A program made the position numbers and the translations under genes. 43,062 nt of DNA from positions 1-43,062 of the forward strand of contig JALEZN010000038.1 of the NCBI GenBank assembly GCA_022772585.1. The letters run 5' to 3'. Position 1 is the first letter of the stretch. Each line of letters starts with the position of its first letter. Positions 32,506 through 41,025 of the stretch are shown piece by piece. The stretch is from Clostridiales bacterium. GTDB taxonomy: Bacteria; Bacillota; Clostridia; Oscillospirales; Oscillospiraceae. The notes below the pieces were generated by a model. It was given only the letters and a program-made list of their open reading frames with translations, had not been told where the DNA came from and ran no database searches.

Positions 32506-33515
32506 ACGAATGCTCCCTCCTCTCCGATCGCTCCCTGCTGATAGAGATGACACTCCACATAGTGCTCCTTTGTCCGATAGACCCGCTCCGGTTTTTTCCG
32601 GGCACACTGCTCTCCGGCATAGGCACAGCGGTCACAGAATACGCATCCTTCCGGCAGATTCGATGGATCCGGCATCAGGCCCGGGATGGGCTTGAGACGC
32701 GCCGCGCGGTCCTCCAGATTGGGCAGTGAATCAAACAGGCCCTTGGTATAGGGATGGAGCGTGTGCTCGAAAATATCCTCCAGCGTACCGCATTCCACGA
32801 TACGTCCGGCATAAACGATCGCCACATTGTCACAGGTCTCGGCCACGATCCCAAGATCATGGGTTATCATAAGCATGGACATCTGATAGGTCTGCCTCAA
32901 CTGCCTCATCATTTCCAGGACCTGCGCCTGGATGGTGACATCCAGCGCCGTGGTAGGCTCGTCGGCTATCAGCAATTGCGGAGAACAGGCCAGCGCCATG
33001 GCGATGACCACTCTCTGCTTCATCCCGCCGGAAAACTGATGGGGATATTCAGCCCCCCGCTCTCCCGGGATCCCCACCGTCTCCAGCATCTCTCTCGCCT
33101 TTAGGATGGCTTCCTTCTCCGGAAGCCTGGTATGGTGCGCGATGACTTCGGCAATCTGCCGCTCCACCGTGATAACGGGATTCAAGGAGGTCATGGGGTC
33201 CTGAAAAATCATTGAGACCTGTTTGCCTCTTATCCGTCCCATTTCCTGCTCGCTCTTGCTCAGCAGATCCTCTCCGTCCAGCCGGATGCTGCCGGATATG
33301 ATGCGTCCGGCAGGCTGCGCCAGCAGACGCAGTACGGAGAGAGCCGTGGTGGTCTTTCCCGCACCGGTTTCCCCTACCAGGCCCAGCGTCGTTCCCCGCT
33401 CGATAGAGAGATCCAGGCCGTTAACGGCATGCACCACTCCGTCCATGGTATGAAATTCTACCACAAGATCCCGGATCTCGAGGGCCGGTATCTCTTTTTT
33501 CTCTTGATTGCTCAT
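32496..33515 (-). CDS. Oligopeptide/dipeptide ABC transporter ATPase (DppD/OppD-like)
   Basis: A 339-aa ATPase with Walker [10 protein letters not shown] (about 50-58), signature F-S-G-G-M-K-Q-R, Walker [13 protein letters not shown] and H-loop T-H-D-L-G. The C-terminal oligo_HPY extension has [11 protein letters not shown] ... C cysteines. This signature is normal for the OppD branch, unlike its partner. It is 13 bp after the dppC-like gene and overlaps the dppF-like gene by 10 bp. Confidence 0.94.
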   Translation of the reverse strand: MSNQEKKEIPALEIRDLVVEFHTMDGVVHAVNGLDLSIERGTTLGLVGETGAGKTTTALSVLRLLAQPAGRIISGSIRLDGEDLLSKSEQEMGRIRGKQVSMIFQDPMTSLNPVITVERQIAEVIAHHTRLPEKEAILKAREMLETVGIPGERGAEYPHQFSGGMKQRVVIAMALACSPQLLIADEPTTALDVTIQAQVLEMMRQLRQTYQMSMLMITHDLGIVAETCDNVAIVYAGRIVECGTLEDIFEHTLHPYTKGLFDSLPNLEDRAARLKPIPGLMPDPSNLPEGCVFCDRCAYAGEQCARKKPERVYRTKEHYVECHLYQQGAIGEEGAFVWP

Positions 33516-33528
33516 CTTGCCCCTCCTG

Positions 33529-34422
33529 TTACTTCAGCCTCGGGTCCAATGCATCACGCAGGCCATCTCCCAGAAGGTTGAAGGCCAGAATCGTCAGCAT
33601 AATCGCAAGGCCGGGGAAGAATGTCATATAGCTGTAATCCCGGATGTAGGTCCGGCTGCTGGCGAGCATGGCGCCCCACTCCGGACGGGGTGCCTGCACG
33701 CCCAGGCCCAGAAAGCTCAGGCCGGAAATAGTGAGGATCGCAAAGGAAATACTGATCGTCAGCTCCACCAGAATGGGCGCCAGACAGTTCGGGAGCACAT
33801 GATGGACAATGATCGTCGCGTTCCTGGCTCCGATGGCGCGGGCTGCTTCGATATGCTCGGAATCCTTTACCGTCATCACCGCGCCTCTCGTAATACGGGC
33901 AAATTTGGGGATACTGGAGATGGTAAGCGCCAGTATCAGATTCCGCATTGAGCTCTCCAGCGCCGCCACAATGGCAATGGCCAGCAGCGTCCCCGGGATG
34001 GCCATAAGCATGTCCATGATGCGGGAGATCACCATATCGACGTGCCGCCCGTAAAATCCGGAGATGGCTCCGATAGCACTGCCCAAGATGGAGGCAACAA
34101 CAGTGGCGACAAAGCCGATGGACAGGGAAATCCGGGTGCCATGCACCACCCGAGCCAGGATATCCCGGCCCAGTTCGTCGGTACCAAAGGGATGAGCAGG
34201 GGAGGGTCCTTGAAGCATCTCAGAGATGTTCTGCTTGATAACAATGGTCTCATAGTCGTAGAGCACATCTGCAAAAACAGCTAGGAGTGTCATGATCAAA
34301 ATGATGATAAGCCCCAGAATCGCGGCCCTGTTCTGAAGCAGCCGGCGCATGGCGTCGTACATCTGACTGTTTTGCCCGCGCCTTGCCTTCGACGGGCTTT
34401 TGACTGCGGCCTGTGCTGTCAT
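33529..34422 (-). CDS. Peptide ABC transporter permease (DppC/OppC-like)
   Basis: A 297-aa inner-membrane permease, ATG 34422 with TAGGAGGGAATTTT upstream (the frame to 34533 runs into dppB and lacks a site). It has an N-terminal cytoplasmic OppC-N region, a first helix (A-A-I-L-G-L-I-I-I-L-I) and the BPD_transp_1 domain with EAA loop E-A-A-R-A-I-G-A-R-N (about 195-204). It forms the channel with the DppB-like permease. Starts 11 bp after the dppB stop. Confidence 0.94.
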   Translation of the reverse strand: MTAQAAVKSPSKARRGQNSQMYDAMRRLLQNRAAILGLIIILIMTLLAVFADVLYDYETIVIKQNISEMLQGPSPAHPFGTDELGRDILARVVHGTRISLSIGFVATVVASILGSAIGAISGFYGRHVDMVISRIMDMLMAIPGTLLAIAIVAALESSMRNLILALTISSIPKFARITRGAVMTVKDSEHIEAARAIGARNATIIVHHVLPNCLAPILVELTISISFAILTISGLSFLGLGVQAPRPEWGAMLASSRTYIRDYSYMTFFPGLAIMLTILAFNLLGDGLRDALDPRLK

Positions 34423-34433
34423 AAAATTCCCTC

Positions 34434-35360
34434 CTATGCGTATTGCGATTTCATGCGCGGATCCACAAAGCCATAGAGAAGATCCACGATGAGATTGACC
34501 ACAGAGAAACAAATGGCAAAAATGATAATACATCCTACTACTGTGGGGATGTCCCGCTGCAGAATGGAGGTGATCATCAGCCGCCCGATTCCGGGCCAGG
34601 AGAATACGCTCTCCACCAGCACGGAGCCGGAAAGCAGAAAGCCCATCTGAAGTCCAATCGAGGTCATGGTCGGGATCATCGCGTTGCGCAGCGCGTGGCG
34701 CCAGATCACCTGTCCCTTTGATATGCCTTTGCTTCGGGCCGTGCGGATGTAATCCTGACGGATCACCTCCAGCATGGAGGCCCGTGCGGTCCGCGCCACG
34801 GAGGCCATAGAGCTCACCGCTAGGGTAAAGGCAGGAAGAATGACACTCTGCCAGGAATCAGCGCCAAAGGAGGGTAACCAGCCCAGCGTCAGAGAAAAGA
34901 GCATGATGAGCAATAACCCCAGCCAGAAGGAGGGCATGGAGACTCCCAATAGGGAAAGCACCATACATACGCCATCCACAATGGAGTTTTGCTTGATGGC
35001 CGCGATAGTGCCCAACGGGAGCGCCAGCACAACGCAGATGGTAACGGAGACGAATGCCAGCCAGATGGTATTGGGCAGCCTGGCAAAAATTTCATCGGCT
35101 ACAGGTCCACCGGAGTGGTAGGAGATACCCATATCGCCGCGCACAAGGTTAATCATGTACCTGCCGTACTGGAGCAGGACGGGGTCGTTGAGCCCCATCT
35201 CCTCCCGGAGCTCTGTTACCCGCTCAGGCGTGGCATCTTCTCCCAGGATAATGCGGGCCGGATCGCCCTGCGCCATACTTAAGATCAGATATACGATAAG
35301 TGTGGCACCAATGATAACGGGTATGAGTGAAATAAGCCGCTTTAAAATATATTTAATCAT
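34434..35360 (-). CDS. Peptide ABC transporter permease (DppB/OppB-like)
   Basis: A 308-aa permease with ATG 35360 behind ATGAGGAAAATCGG. N-terminal helix and OppB signature D-P-A-R-I-I-L-G-E-D-A-T, then six membrane segments. The EAA loop reads Y-I-R-T-A-R-S-K-G-I (about 205-214). Preceded, 125 bp upstream, by the solute-binding protein gene with a strong hairpin in between. Confidence 0.94.
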   Translation of the reverse strand: MIKYILKRLISLIPVIIGATLIVYLILSMAQGDPARIILGEDATPERVTELREEMGLNDPVLLQYGRYMINLVRGDMGISYHSGGPVADEIFARLPNTIWLAFVSVTICVVLALPLGTIAAIKQNSIVDGVCMVLSLLGVSMPSFWLGLLLIMLFSLTLGWLPSFGADSWQSVILPAFTLAVSSMASVARTARASMLEVIRQDYIRTARSKGISKGQVIWRHALRNAMIPTMTSIGLQMGFLLSGSVLVESVFSWPGIGRLMITSILQRDIPTVVGCIIIFAICFSVVNLIVDLLYGFVDPRMKSQYA

Positions 35361-35427
35361 CCGATTTTCCTCATATCTTTTAAAGTACAAGCCCGTCTTA
35401 TATATCAATAGGGTGCTGGTACGCCAG

Positions 35428-35467
35428 GGTGTCCCGCGGGAGACCGTCTTGCCTCCCGCGGGACACC
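35428..35467 (-). other. 15-bp intercistronic stem-loop
   Basis: A perfect 15-bp inverted repeat, GGTGTCCCGCGGGAG / CTCCCGCGGGACACC, with a 10-nt loop, lies between the binding-protein gene and the permease. No T-run follows on the gene strand. This is the classical place for an mRNA-stabilising or partly terminating hairpin that keeps the binding protein in excess. Confidence 0.75.
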
Positions 35468-35485
35468 GGGGATACAGCCTGCTGC

Positions 35486-37036
35486 TTACTTCCAGTACAG
35501 CCAGTGATAGTAGGCCGCGCCGGTGGCATTGCAGTTGGCCCCGCCAAGGCCGCTGTTGTAGGCCTTTACATAGACGTTGCTGTAGAGCGGAACCACGGGG
35601 CAGAGATCGTTCAGGCGTGCGACGCAGTCAGTCAGGATTTGCTGATTTTCGGTCGGATCAATCGTCACCGCCGCCTGATCCAGGTATTCATCCACCTTGG
35701 AGTCGTTCAGCCGCGATCCATTTGTCGCGCCGATATACCTCGAGTGGTAAATGGTCGTGAGCCACTGCTGCATGCTGCGTTGGGCCAGCTGAGTGATACC
35801 CGCAGTGAAATCACCGCTGTTGTAGCTGGCCAGCCAGGTGGCATGGTCCATAGAAACCAGCTCGACCTCAATACCGAGCTCTGCCAGGTTTGCCTGAATC
35901 ACGGCTCCGGTACGCATGTTTTCATCAGTGGAGCATACGATAGGCATCTTCACCGTAGAGGGATCCACTCCGGACTGCTCCAAATACTCCTTAGCCTTCT
36001 CCAAGTCATAGCCTACCGCATTTTCTGTGGTAGAGGAGCTGAAGCCCGGAGGGGCGCAGGAGATGGCGCTATTGGCAAAGCCGTTCATTGTGACCTTTAC
36101 AATACTGTCCCGGTCAATAGCTGCGGCAATTGCCTTCCGGAAAAGCGGATTGTCAAAGGGCTCCTTTTCGGTATTGAGCATGAGATAGAGCAGCGCCACA
36201 CTGTCCTGCCGGAGGACCTCCACATCGGGATTTTTCTCCAGCTTGGGCACATCCACGGTTGCCAGGTCATAGGCGTAGTCAATGTTGCCCGCCTCAAGCG
36301 CGATGGTACGGGCCGCGCCCTCAGGGATAAAGCGCCAGATCATGTGCTTGATGGCGGGCGCCTCGTCCTTATCGAAATAATCCTCATTGGCTTCATACTC
36401 CAGCTTGTCCCCTGCGGTATAGCTGACAAATTTATACGGTCCTGTACCGTTGACGTGGGTGCTGAAATCCACATTTGCGTCGATGTCCTTTTTGCTGAGG
36501 ATGGCCACCTGCTGGTTGGTTAAATCCACTAACAGGCTGGAGCAGGGACCGTCCGTGGTAATTTTCACTGTGTAGGGGTCCACAACCTCTACGCTGGCGA
36601 TTTTTTCAACGTACTGCTGGGCCTGAGAGACAGTGGCCGCCTTTTCTAGCGTGGCTTTTACGTCCTCCGCCGTCATCTCCGTTCCATCATGGAACTTGAC
36701 GCCTTCACGGAGCTTGAATATCCATTCCGTATCGCTGACGGCCTCATAGCTCTCCGCCAGGTCGGGCTCCGGCTCCAGTCCGTCTCCGACACGGACCAGA
36801 CAGTTGTGTGTCAGGAGGGTGGAGACACAGGTCATCATCCAGTTCTGGTTCATCGTATCCAGAGTAGGAGGCTCACTTTTGGAGGCGATGACGACTGTGT
36901 CCTTTTTGTTCCCATCAGCAGCCCCGGGGCCATTGGAGCCACCGGGATTGGAGCCGGCCGGCGAACAACCGGAGATGCCGAGGATAAATGCAGCGGCCAA
37001 CCCCAAACAGATCATACGAAACGGCTTATTCTTCAT
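35486..37036 (-). CDS. Peptide-type ABC transporter solute-binding lipoprotein (DppA/OppA family)
   Basis: A 516-aa SBP family 5 protein. The lipoprotein signal has the lipobox L-G-I-S-G-C with Cys24 as the lipidated residue, followed by a Gly/Ser/Asn-rich linker. The SBP_bac_5 domain shows L-A-E-S-Y-E-A-V-S-D-T-E-W-I-F-K-L-R-E-G-V-K (in two stretches) and H-D-G-T-E-M-T-A-E-D-V. First gene of the leftward importer operon, with a near-consensus promoter and palindromic site shared with the divergent RpiR gene. The ligand could be a peptide, amide or heterocycle, given the amidohydrolases next door. Confidence 0.93.
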   Translation of the reverse strand: MKNKPFRMICLGLAAAFILGISGCSPAGSNPGGSNGPGAADGNKKDTVVIASKSEPPTLDTMNQNWMMTCVSTLLTHNCLVRVGDGLEPEPDLAESYEAVSDTEWIFKLREGVKFHDGTEMTAEDVKATLEKAATVSQAQQYVEKIASVEVVDPYTVKITTDGPCSSLLVDLTNQQVAILSKKDIDANVDFSTHVNGTGPYKFVSYTAGDKLEYEANEDYFDKDEAPAIKHMIWRFIPEGAARTIALEAGNIDYAYDLATVDVPKLEKNPDVEVLRQDSVALLYLMLNTEKEPFDNPLFRKAIAAAIDRDSIVKVTMNGFANSAISCAPPGFSSSTTENAVGYDLEKAKEYLEQSGVDPSTVKMPIVCSTDENMRTGAVIQANLAELGIEVELVSMDHATWLASYNSGDFTAGITQLAQRSMQQWLTTIYHSRYIGATNGSRLNDSKVDEYLDQAAVTIDPTENQQILTDCVARLNDLCPVVPLYSNVYVKAYNSGLGGANCNATGAAYYHWLYWK

Positions 37037-37277
37037 GCTTACACCTCATCTTTCCGTTTTCACTGCAAGTTACAGCTTCTTTCCTGCAATTGCTTTCTGG
37101 TACTGCACTGTGTCAATCCATCATGGACCATGATGCCATAAAATTTCCTTTCAAGCCACCTCCATTTTTTGGTTTTATAATAAGCGCCCCGCCCCGGCAA
37201 ACCGGAGCGTGCTGCATGGAACCGAACTGAAAGAGATTCTTAACACTCAGATTGTAAATTATTTTTTACTTGAATTT

Positions 37278-37306
37278 AGTATATATAAAAATATTTTTAC
37301 TGTCAA
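37278..37306 (-). promoter_or_regulatory. Promoter of the importer operon with A/T palindrome
   Basis: On the minus strand TTGACA (37306-37301), 17-bp spacer, TATACT (37283-37278). The spacer is almost entirely the palindrome TAAAAATATTTTTA (37286-37299), read on the minus strand as GTAAAAA-TA-TTTTTAT. A similar motif occurs at the divergent promoter. Confidence 0.8.
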
Positions 37307-37420
37307 GTCCAAAACATTTTTGCCGATTGTTATAACAAAAGTTTCTGATTCTTTTCACATTTAATCAAAATAGCCTAGAGTAAGAAAAAATAGTCGTAAA
37401 AATGCGGATACAAAAAAGCA

Positions 37421-37449
37421 TTGACAGAAATTTTTTTACACATTATAAT
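37421..37449 (+). promoter_or_regulatory. Consensus promoter of the rpiR-type gene
   Basis: TTGACA, 17-bp spacer, TATAAT, both boxes perfect, about 100 bp before the ATG at 37550. Such a strong promoter is usually held by a repressor; the palindrome at 37428 covers it. Confidence 0.88.
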
Positions 37450-37471
37450 ATGTGTGTAAAAAAATTTTTAC
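37428..37471. promoter_or_regulatory. Palindromic operator over the rpiR promoter
   Basis: AAATTTTTTTACACA (37428-37442) and TGTGTAAAAAAATTT (37453-37467) form a perfect 15-bp inverted repeat with a 10-nt spacer containing most of the -10 box. A second, shorter one, GTAAAAA-AA-TTTTTAC (37456-37471), overlaps its right arm and resembles the motif at the importer promoter. Confidence 0.65.
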
Positions 37472-37549
37472 TCTATTGTAGGTATTAAACGGAAGATCTG
37501 ATTTTGTGCACTGCATGATGCTGCATTATAAAAGGGGAGCGTTGAACCT

Positions 37550-38407
37550 ATGACGATCACAGAACATCTGAAGGAGATCTACCCAAGTTTAAGCCCCGGA
37601 AAACGCCTGGTGGCCGACTATATCAATGCAAATCCTGACATCGCGGCTTACTGTACCGCTTCTGAAATGGCAAAAAGCATTGGCGTAAGCAACGCGCAGA
37701 TCGTGAAATTTGTAAAATCCATTGGTTTTGACTCCTACAAGGAATTACAGAACTCTCTCCGCGGCGAAGTCGCCCAGCGTGTGAGCATGTCCGGGGCACT
37801 GCGCAGCTGGCGCGCCAATGAGCAGCAGGATATGCGTGATAACTGCTGGAACATAATCAATCAGGACCGCGAGAACATCCGCACCACATTCGCCGGCATA
37901 GACTTCAAGAAGCTGGAGGAAATTGCCGACCATATTGTTTCTGCCGACCGGGTGGGGTTTGTAGCGGCCCGAAGCGGTGCGGCGTGTAATCTCGTATCAT
38001 ACATTTTTATCGGAGAGATGCGCGATAACGTTTTCCACTTTACCCCGGGCTTCAATAATACAATAGACGCCCTGAAGTGGTGGGGCGAGAACGATATCCT
38101 GCTGGGTGTGAGCGCTTACAGCTACGGCAAGGGATTTTCCGTGGATATGTTGGACTACGCCAAGAGCAAGGGGTGCTACACGGTCTGGTTTACCGACAGT
38201 GAATCCTTTATGCAGACGCCTGTTAAGCCTTACGATCAGGTGATCCAATACGCCACTCACAGCGCCATGCTTTCGCTCAACGCCCTTTTGGCTGTGTATA
38301 ATGTCATCAATTATCTGGTCGCCGCACGGCTTCACAACTCCATGGAATCCATCAGCCGTACGGAAGAGATGCTTTTCCCCCACCCGGACGCCCCTCTTTC
38401 CCCCTAG
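37550..38407 (+). CDS. MurR/RpiR family transcriptional regulator
   Basis: A 285-aa regulator, ATG 37550 behind AAAAGGGGAGC. N-terminal HTH_6: A-S-E-M-A-K-S-I-G-V-S-N-A-Q-I-V-K-F (about 37-54). C-terminal SIS domain from about residue 125 (V-G-F-V-A-A-R-S-G-A-A), normally a sugar-phosphate or other phosphorylated-ligand sensor. Its place between the divergent ABC importer and the amidohydrolase set, with A/T-rich palindromes at both promoters, suggests it controls all of them. Confidence 0.92.
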   Translation: MTITEHLKEIYPSLSPGKRLVADYINANPDIAAYCTASEMAKSIGVSNAQIVKFVKSIGFDSYKELQNSLRGEVAQRVSMSGALRSWRANEQQDMRDNCWNIINQDRENIRTTFAGIDFKKLEEIADHIVSADRVGFVAARSGAACNLVSYIFIGEMRDNVFHFTPGFNNTIDALKWWGENDILLGVSAYSYGKGFSVDMLDYAKSKGCYTVWFTDSESFMQTPVKPYDQVIQYATHSAMLSLNALLAVYNVINYLVAARLHNSMESISRTEEMLFPHPDAPLSP

Positions 38408-38555
38408 AGCCGCCCAATCGTTCACTGCGTCTCCCTCACTCCAGAAACAGAACATACAAATAGACATATATTTCTCATTTTAAATGTAGCCCCTTGCCCT
38501 TGCTGCATGGAACACAGTACGGGATTATTTTAAAAAAGGAGCTATACTATAAATC

Positions 38556-39929
38556 ATGCAAAAAATTGATATGTTGGTCCGGGGCGCCAAGATAGTCTCA
38601 CCAGGGCTCTCTGAGGCTCCGCCAGATACCGCTGTCGCCATAGATGGCGGAACCATTGTGGAGATGGGCGATGATTCCTTGTGCGGGCAGTATGATCCTG
38701 CCCGGGTGCTGGACGCCAACGGTATGTACCTTTTTCCAGGTCTTATCAACACCCACGATCATCTTTTTCAGGTCCTTACAAAGGGGCTGGGAAAAGAGCG
38801 GCCTTTGTGGGAATGGCTGGAAGGTACGATCCGAAAAATGACCCCATATATGGATGACGAAGCCCTCTACTACGCGGCCATGGCCGGCTGCATGGAGAAC
38901 CTGCACAGCGGCGTTACCACGCTGCTGGATTTTCAGTACTGCCACTCCCACCCCGGGCAGTTCGATGCCGTCTGTCAGGCATTCCGCGATTGCGGCATCC
39001 GCGGGTATGTGGGGCGCATCCGCTATACCGGCGATTATTTGGGCTTGTCCAGGGTCCGCAAGGAGAGTGTGCAGGAGTATTTTTCCGCCGTCACCGGAAT
39101 CCACAGGTCCATGCCGGACCCGGATATGCTGGATGTGGCTCTGATCGCGCCCGGGATGCCCGGCCTGTTCGAGGATCCCTTCTACTGTGAAGGATTTTTC
39201 CGGGATATCCGCCTGTGCGCGGAGGAGCTGGCAGTACCCTATACCCAGCATCTGGTGGAGACCGATGATGATGACGCGTACATGACTGCAAAAACCGGCA
39301 TGCGAAGCATCGAATATCTGGACAGGGAGGATTTCTTCGGCCCCCGCTGTATTCTGGCCCACTGCGTCAAAATGCAGGAAGCTGATTACGAGATCTTCCG
39401 GCGTCACGATGTAAAGGTATCCCACAACCCGGTCTCCAATATGCTTCTCGCCTCAGGTGTTTCCCCTGTCCCGCGTTTTCTGGAAGAGGGGATCTGTGTC
39501 AGCCTCGGCATAGACGGTTCGGGGAGCAATGACAGCCAGGATATGATAGAAACACTGAAGATGGCCTGTCTGCTGCAAAAGGTCTCTGCCCTGGACGCAA
39601 AGGCCCTCACCGCCGCCCAGACCCTTGAACTGGCAACACTGGGAGGCGCCCGGGCGCTTAACCGGGCCGATCTCGGGATTATCGCGCCTGGGAAGCGGGC
39701 GGATTTCTTCCTGTATGATCCGGCCGCCTTAAAGTCCGCGCCTGTGACCGACCCTGTCTCCAGCCTGGTCTATTGCAGCGGTGAGAACAATATCCACACC
39801 GTTGTGGTAAACGGAAAGGTGGTCGTGGAAAACGGCGCTTTCCCGCATCTCGACGAGGGGAAGATCATTGAGCAGCTGATACGGCATGCTGCGAAGATCC
39901 GCACGTCCTCAGGGATTTTCAGCTGTTAG
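38556..39929 (+). CDS. Amidohydrolase (SsnA/TrzA/8-oxoguanine-deaminase-like)
   Basis: A 457-aa metal-dependent amidohydrolase of the cytosine/guanine deaminase superfamily. Metal site: F-P-G-L-I-N-T-H-D-H-L-F-Q (HxH near 66-68), Q-H-L-V-E-T, L-A-H-C-V-K (His), and L-G-I-D-G-S-G-S-N-D (Asp). P-L-W-E-W-L-E is the loop seen in 8-oxoguanine deaminase and hydroxy-triazine amidohydrolases. So it probably removes an amino group from a nitrogen heterocycle; the exact substrate is unknown. Ribosome site AAAGGAG is 14 nt before the ATG, longer than usual. It is followed 9 bp later by the flavoprotein gene. Confidence 0.85.
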   Translation: MQKIDMLVRGAKIVSPGLSEAPPDTAVAIDGGTIVEMGDDSLCGQYDPARVLDANGMYLFPGLINTHDHLFQVLTKGLGKERPLWEWLEGTIRKMTPYMDDEALYYAAMAGCMENLHSGVTTLLDFQYCHSHPGQFDAVCQAFRDCGIRGYVGRIRYTGDYLGLSRVRKESVQEYFSAVTGIHRSMPDPDMLDVALIAPGMPGLFEDPFYCEGFFRDIRLCAEELAVPYTQHLVETDDDDAYMTAKTGMRSIEYLDREDFFGPRCILAHCVKMQEADYEIFRRHDVKVSHNPVSNMLLASGVSPVPRFLEEGICVSLGIDGSGSNDSQDMIETLKMACLLQKVSALDAKALTAAQTLELATLGGARALNRADLGIIAPGKRADFFLYDPAALKSAPVTDPVSSLVYCSGENNIHTVVVNGKVVVENGAFPHLDEGKIIEQLIRHAAKIRTSSGIFSC

Positions 39930-39941
39930 CAGGAGGGTATG

Positions 39942-40655
39942 ATGGAGCAGGATAAGATTCTCATTCTGGGTGTGAGCGGCAGCCCAAAGCGCGGCGCCAC
40001 ATCCAGGGCCCTGAGACTCAGTCTGGACGCCGCCGGCCAGGTGCCGGGGGTAGAGACCGCGTGTATCGATCTGGCGGGGAAACGGATCCATTGCTGCACG
40101 GGATGCAATGCCTGCCGGACCCGCGCGCTGGACCACTGCCCTGTTTTTCAGGATGATTTCACGGATGAGTATATGTCCCTCTACCTGCGCTGCGATGGGA
40201 TCCTCCTGGCCTCCCCGCTCTACTCGATGAACCCAACCGGCTTACTGATGAACTTTCTCAATCGGATGCGGCCCTCAGGCGGCAGCCGCGTCCCCCGGGG
40301 CATCGCCGGGATGCGCATGGGCGGATGTATCGCAGTGGGAGGGCGCCGGAACGGCGGACAGGACGCGGCACTCTCCGCCATGAACGCTGCCCTTCAGAGC
40401 ACGGGCACCAATGTTATCGGCGGCGGCGTTTATTTTTATAATGGGGCCGCAGTCTGGTCCCGGAACGATAAGAACTTTGACGACCCCACCGGCGTTCTGG
40501 AACTGGAAGCGCTTGGCCGGAAGGTGGCCTGGGCCTCCAAAATCGTACGGGCGGGGCTCACCGCCCTGGACGGACAGGTGACCGCCGCCAACTGCTCAGG
40601 TTTTCTGTCTGATGAGCAGCTGTCTCAGGCGAGAGAACAGCTGGGACTGTCATAG
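39942..40655 (+). CDS. Flavodoxin-like NAD(P)H-dependent FMN reductase with Cys cluster
   Basis: About 237 aa; ATG 39939 and 39942 are both possible after CAGGAGGGT. The flavodoxin fold has the FMN phosphate loop G-V-S-G-S-P-K-R-G-A-T-S (about 10-21) and A-S-P-L-Y-S-M-N (about 89-96). Between them lies C-C-T-G-C-N-A-C-R-T-R-A-L-D-H-C, a C-x2-C-x2-C-x7-C pattern as in iron-sulfur flavoproteins of anaerobes. It would move electrons to an unknown substrate. Within the amidohydrolase operon it suggests that the pathway includes a reduction step. Confidence 0.85.
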   Translation: MEQDKILILGVSGSPKRGATSRALRLSLDAAGQVPGVETACIDLAGKRIHCCTGCNACRTRALDHCPVFQDDFTDEYMSLYLRCDGILLASPLYSMNPTGLLMNFLNRMRPSGGSRVPRGIAGMRMGGCIAVGGRRNGGQDAALSAMNAALQSTGTNVIGGGVYFYNGAAVWSRNDKNFDDPTGVLELEALGRKVAWASKIVRAGLTALDGQVTAANCSGFLSDEQLSQAREQLGLS

Positions 40656-40704
40656 ACTCAAAATGCCGTAAGAATCGAACAATCAAAACCTGGAGGAAAT
40701 TGAT

Positions 40705-41007
40705 ATGGATAATCACAGCTATCAAAGACCCAAAAAGGTCCGTATTGTCGTAGATCACTGCAGACCCCATCCGGAAAATGGACATACCTGCCGCTGTCAT
40801 CAGGAGGGCCAGGTATTTGAATTTGATTTTGAGCGCTGTCCTCAGAATTTCTGTGCCGCCGCGTTCCACAGCCTCTGGCCTGCCCTGCGGGTATTGGAAC
40901 TTGGGGGACGGCATCCGTGGGACGCCAAAGAGGGCTGTACCGTAGTCGCCTGCCCGGACCCTGTGGTAACGGTTAATTTCCGCATTGAAGCCGTGGAAGA
41001 AGAATAG
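40705..41007 (+). CDS. TIGR04076-like small Cys-rich protein
   Basis: A 100-aa protein, ATG 40705 behind TGGAGGAAATTGAT. The layout (V-R-I-V-V-D at the start, a C-R-C-H turn, G-Q-V-F-E-F-D-F, C-P-Q-N-F-C-A-A-A-F-H, L-W-P-A-L-R-V-L-E-L-G-G, and C-P-D-P-V-V-T-V-N-F near the end) fits the uncharacterised TIGR04076 family. It has six cysteines in all, which could bind a metal. Family function is not known. It lies between the flavoprotein and the M20 gene with short gaps, so it belongs to the same operon. Confidence 0.75.
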   Translation: MDNHSYQRPKKVRIVVDHCRPHPENGHTCRCHQEGQVFEFDFERCPQNFCAAAFHSLWPALRVLELGGRHPWDAKEGCTVVACPDPVVTVNFRIEAVEEE

Positions 41008-41025
41008 GCGCAGAAAGGGTTTGAG

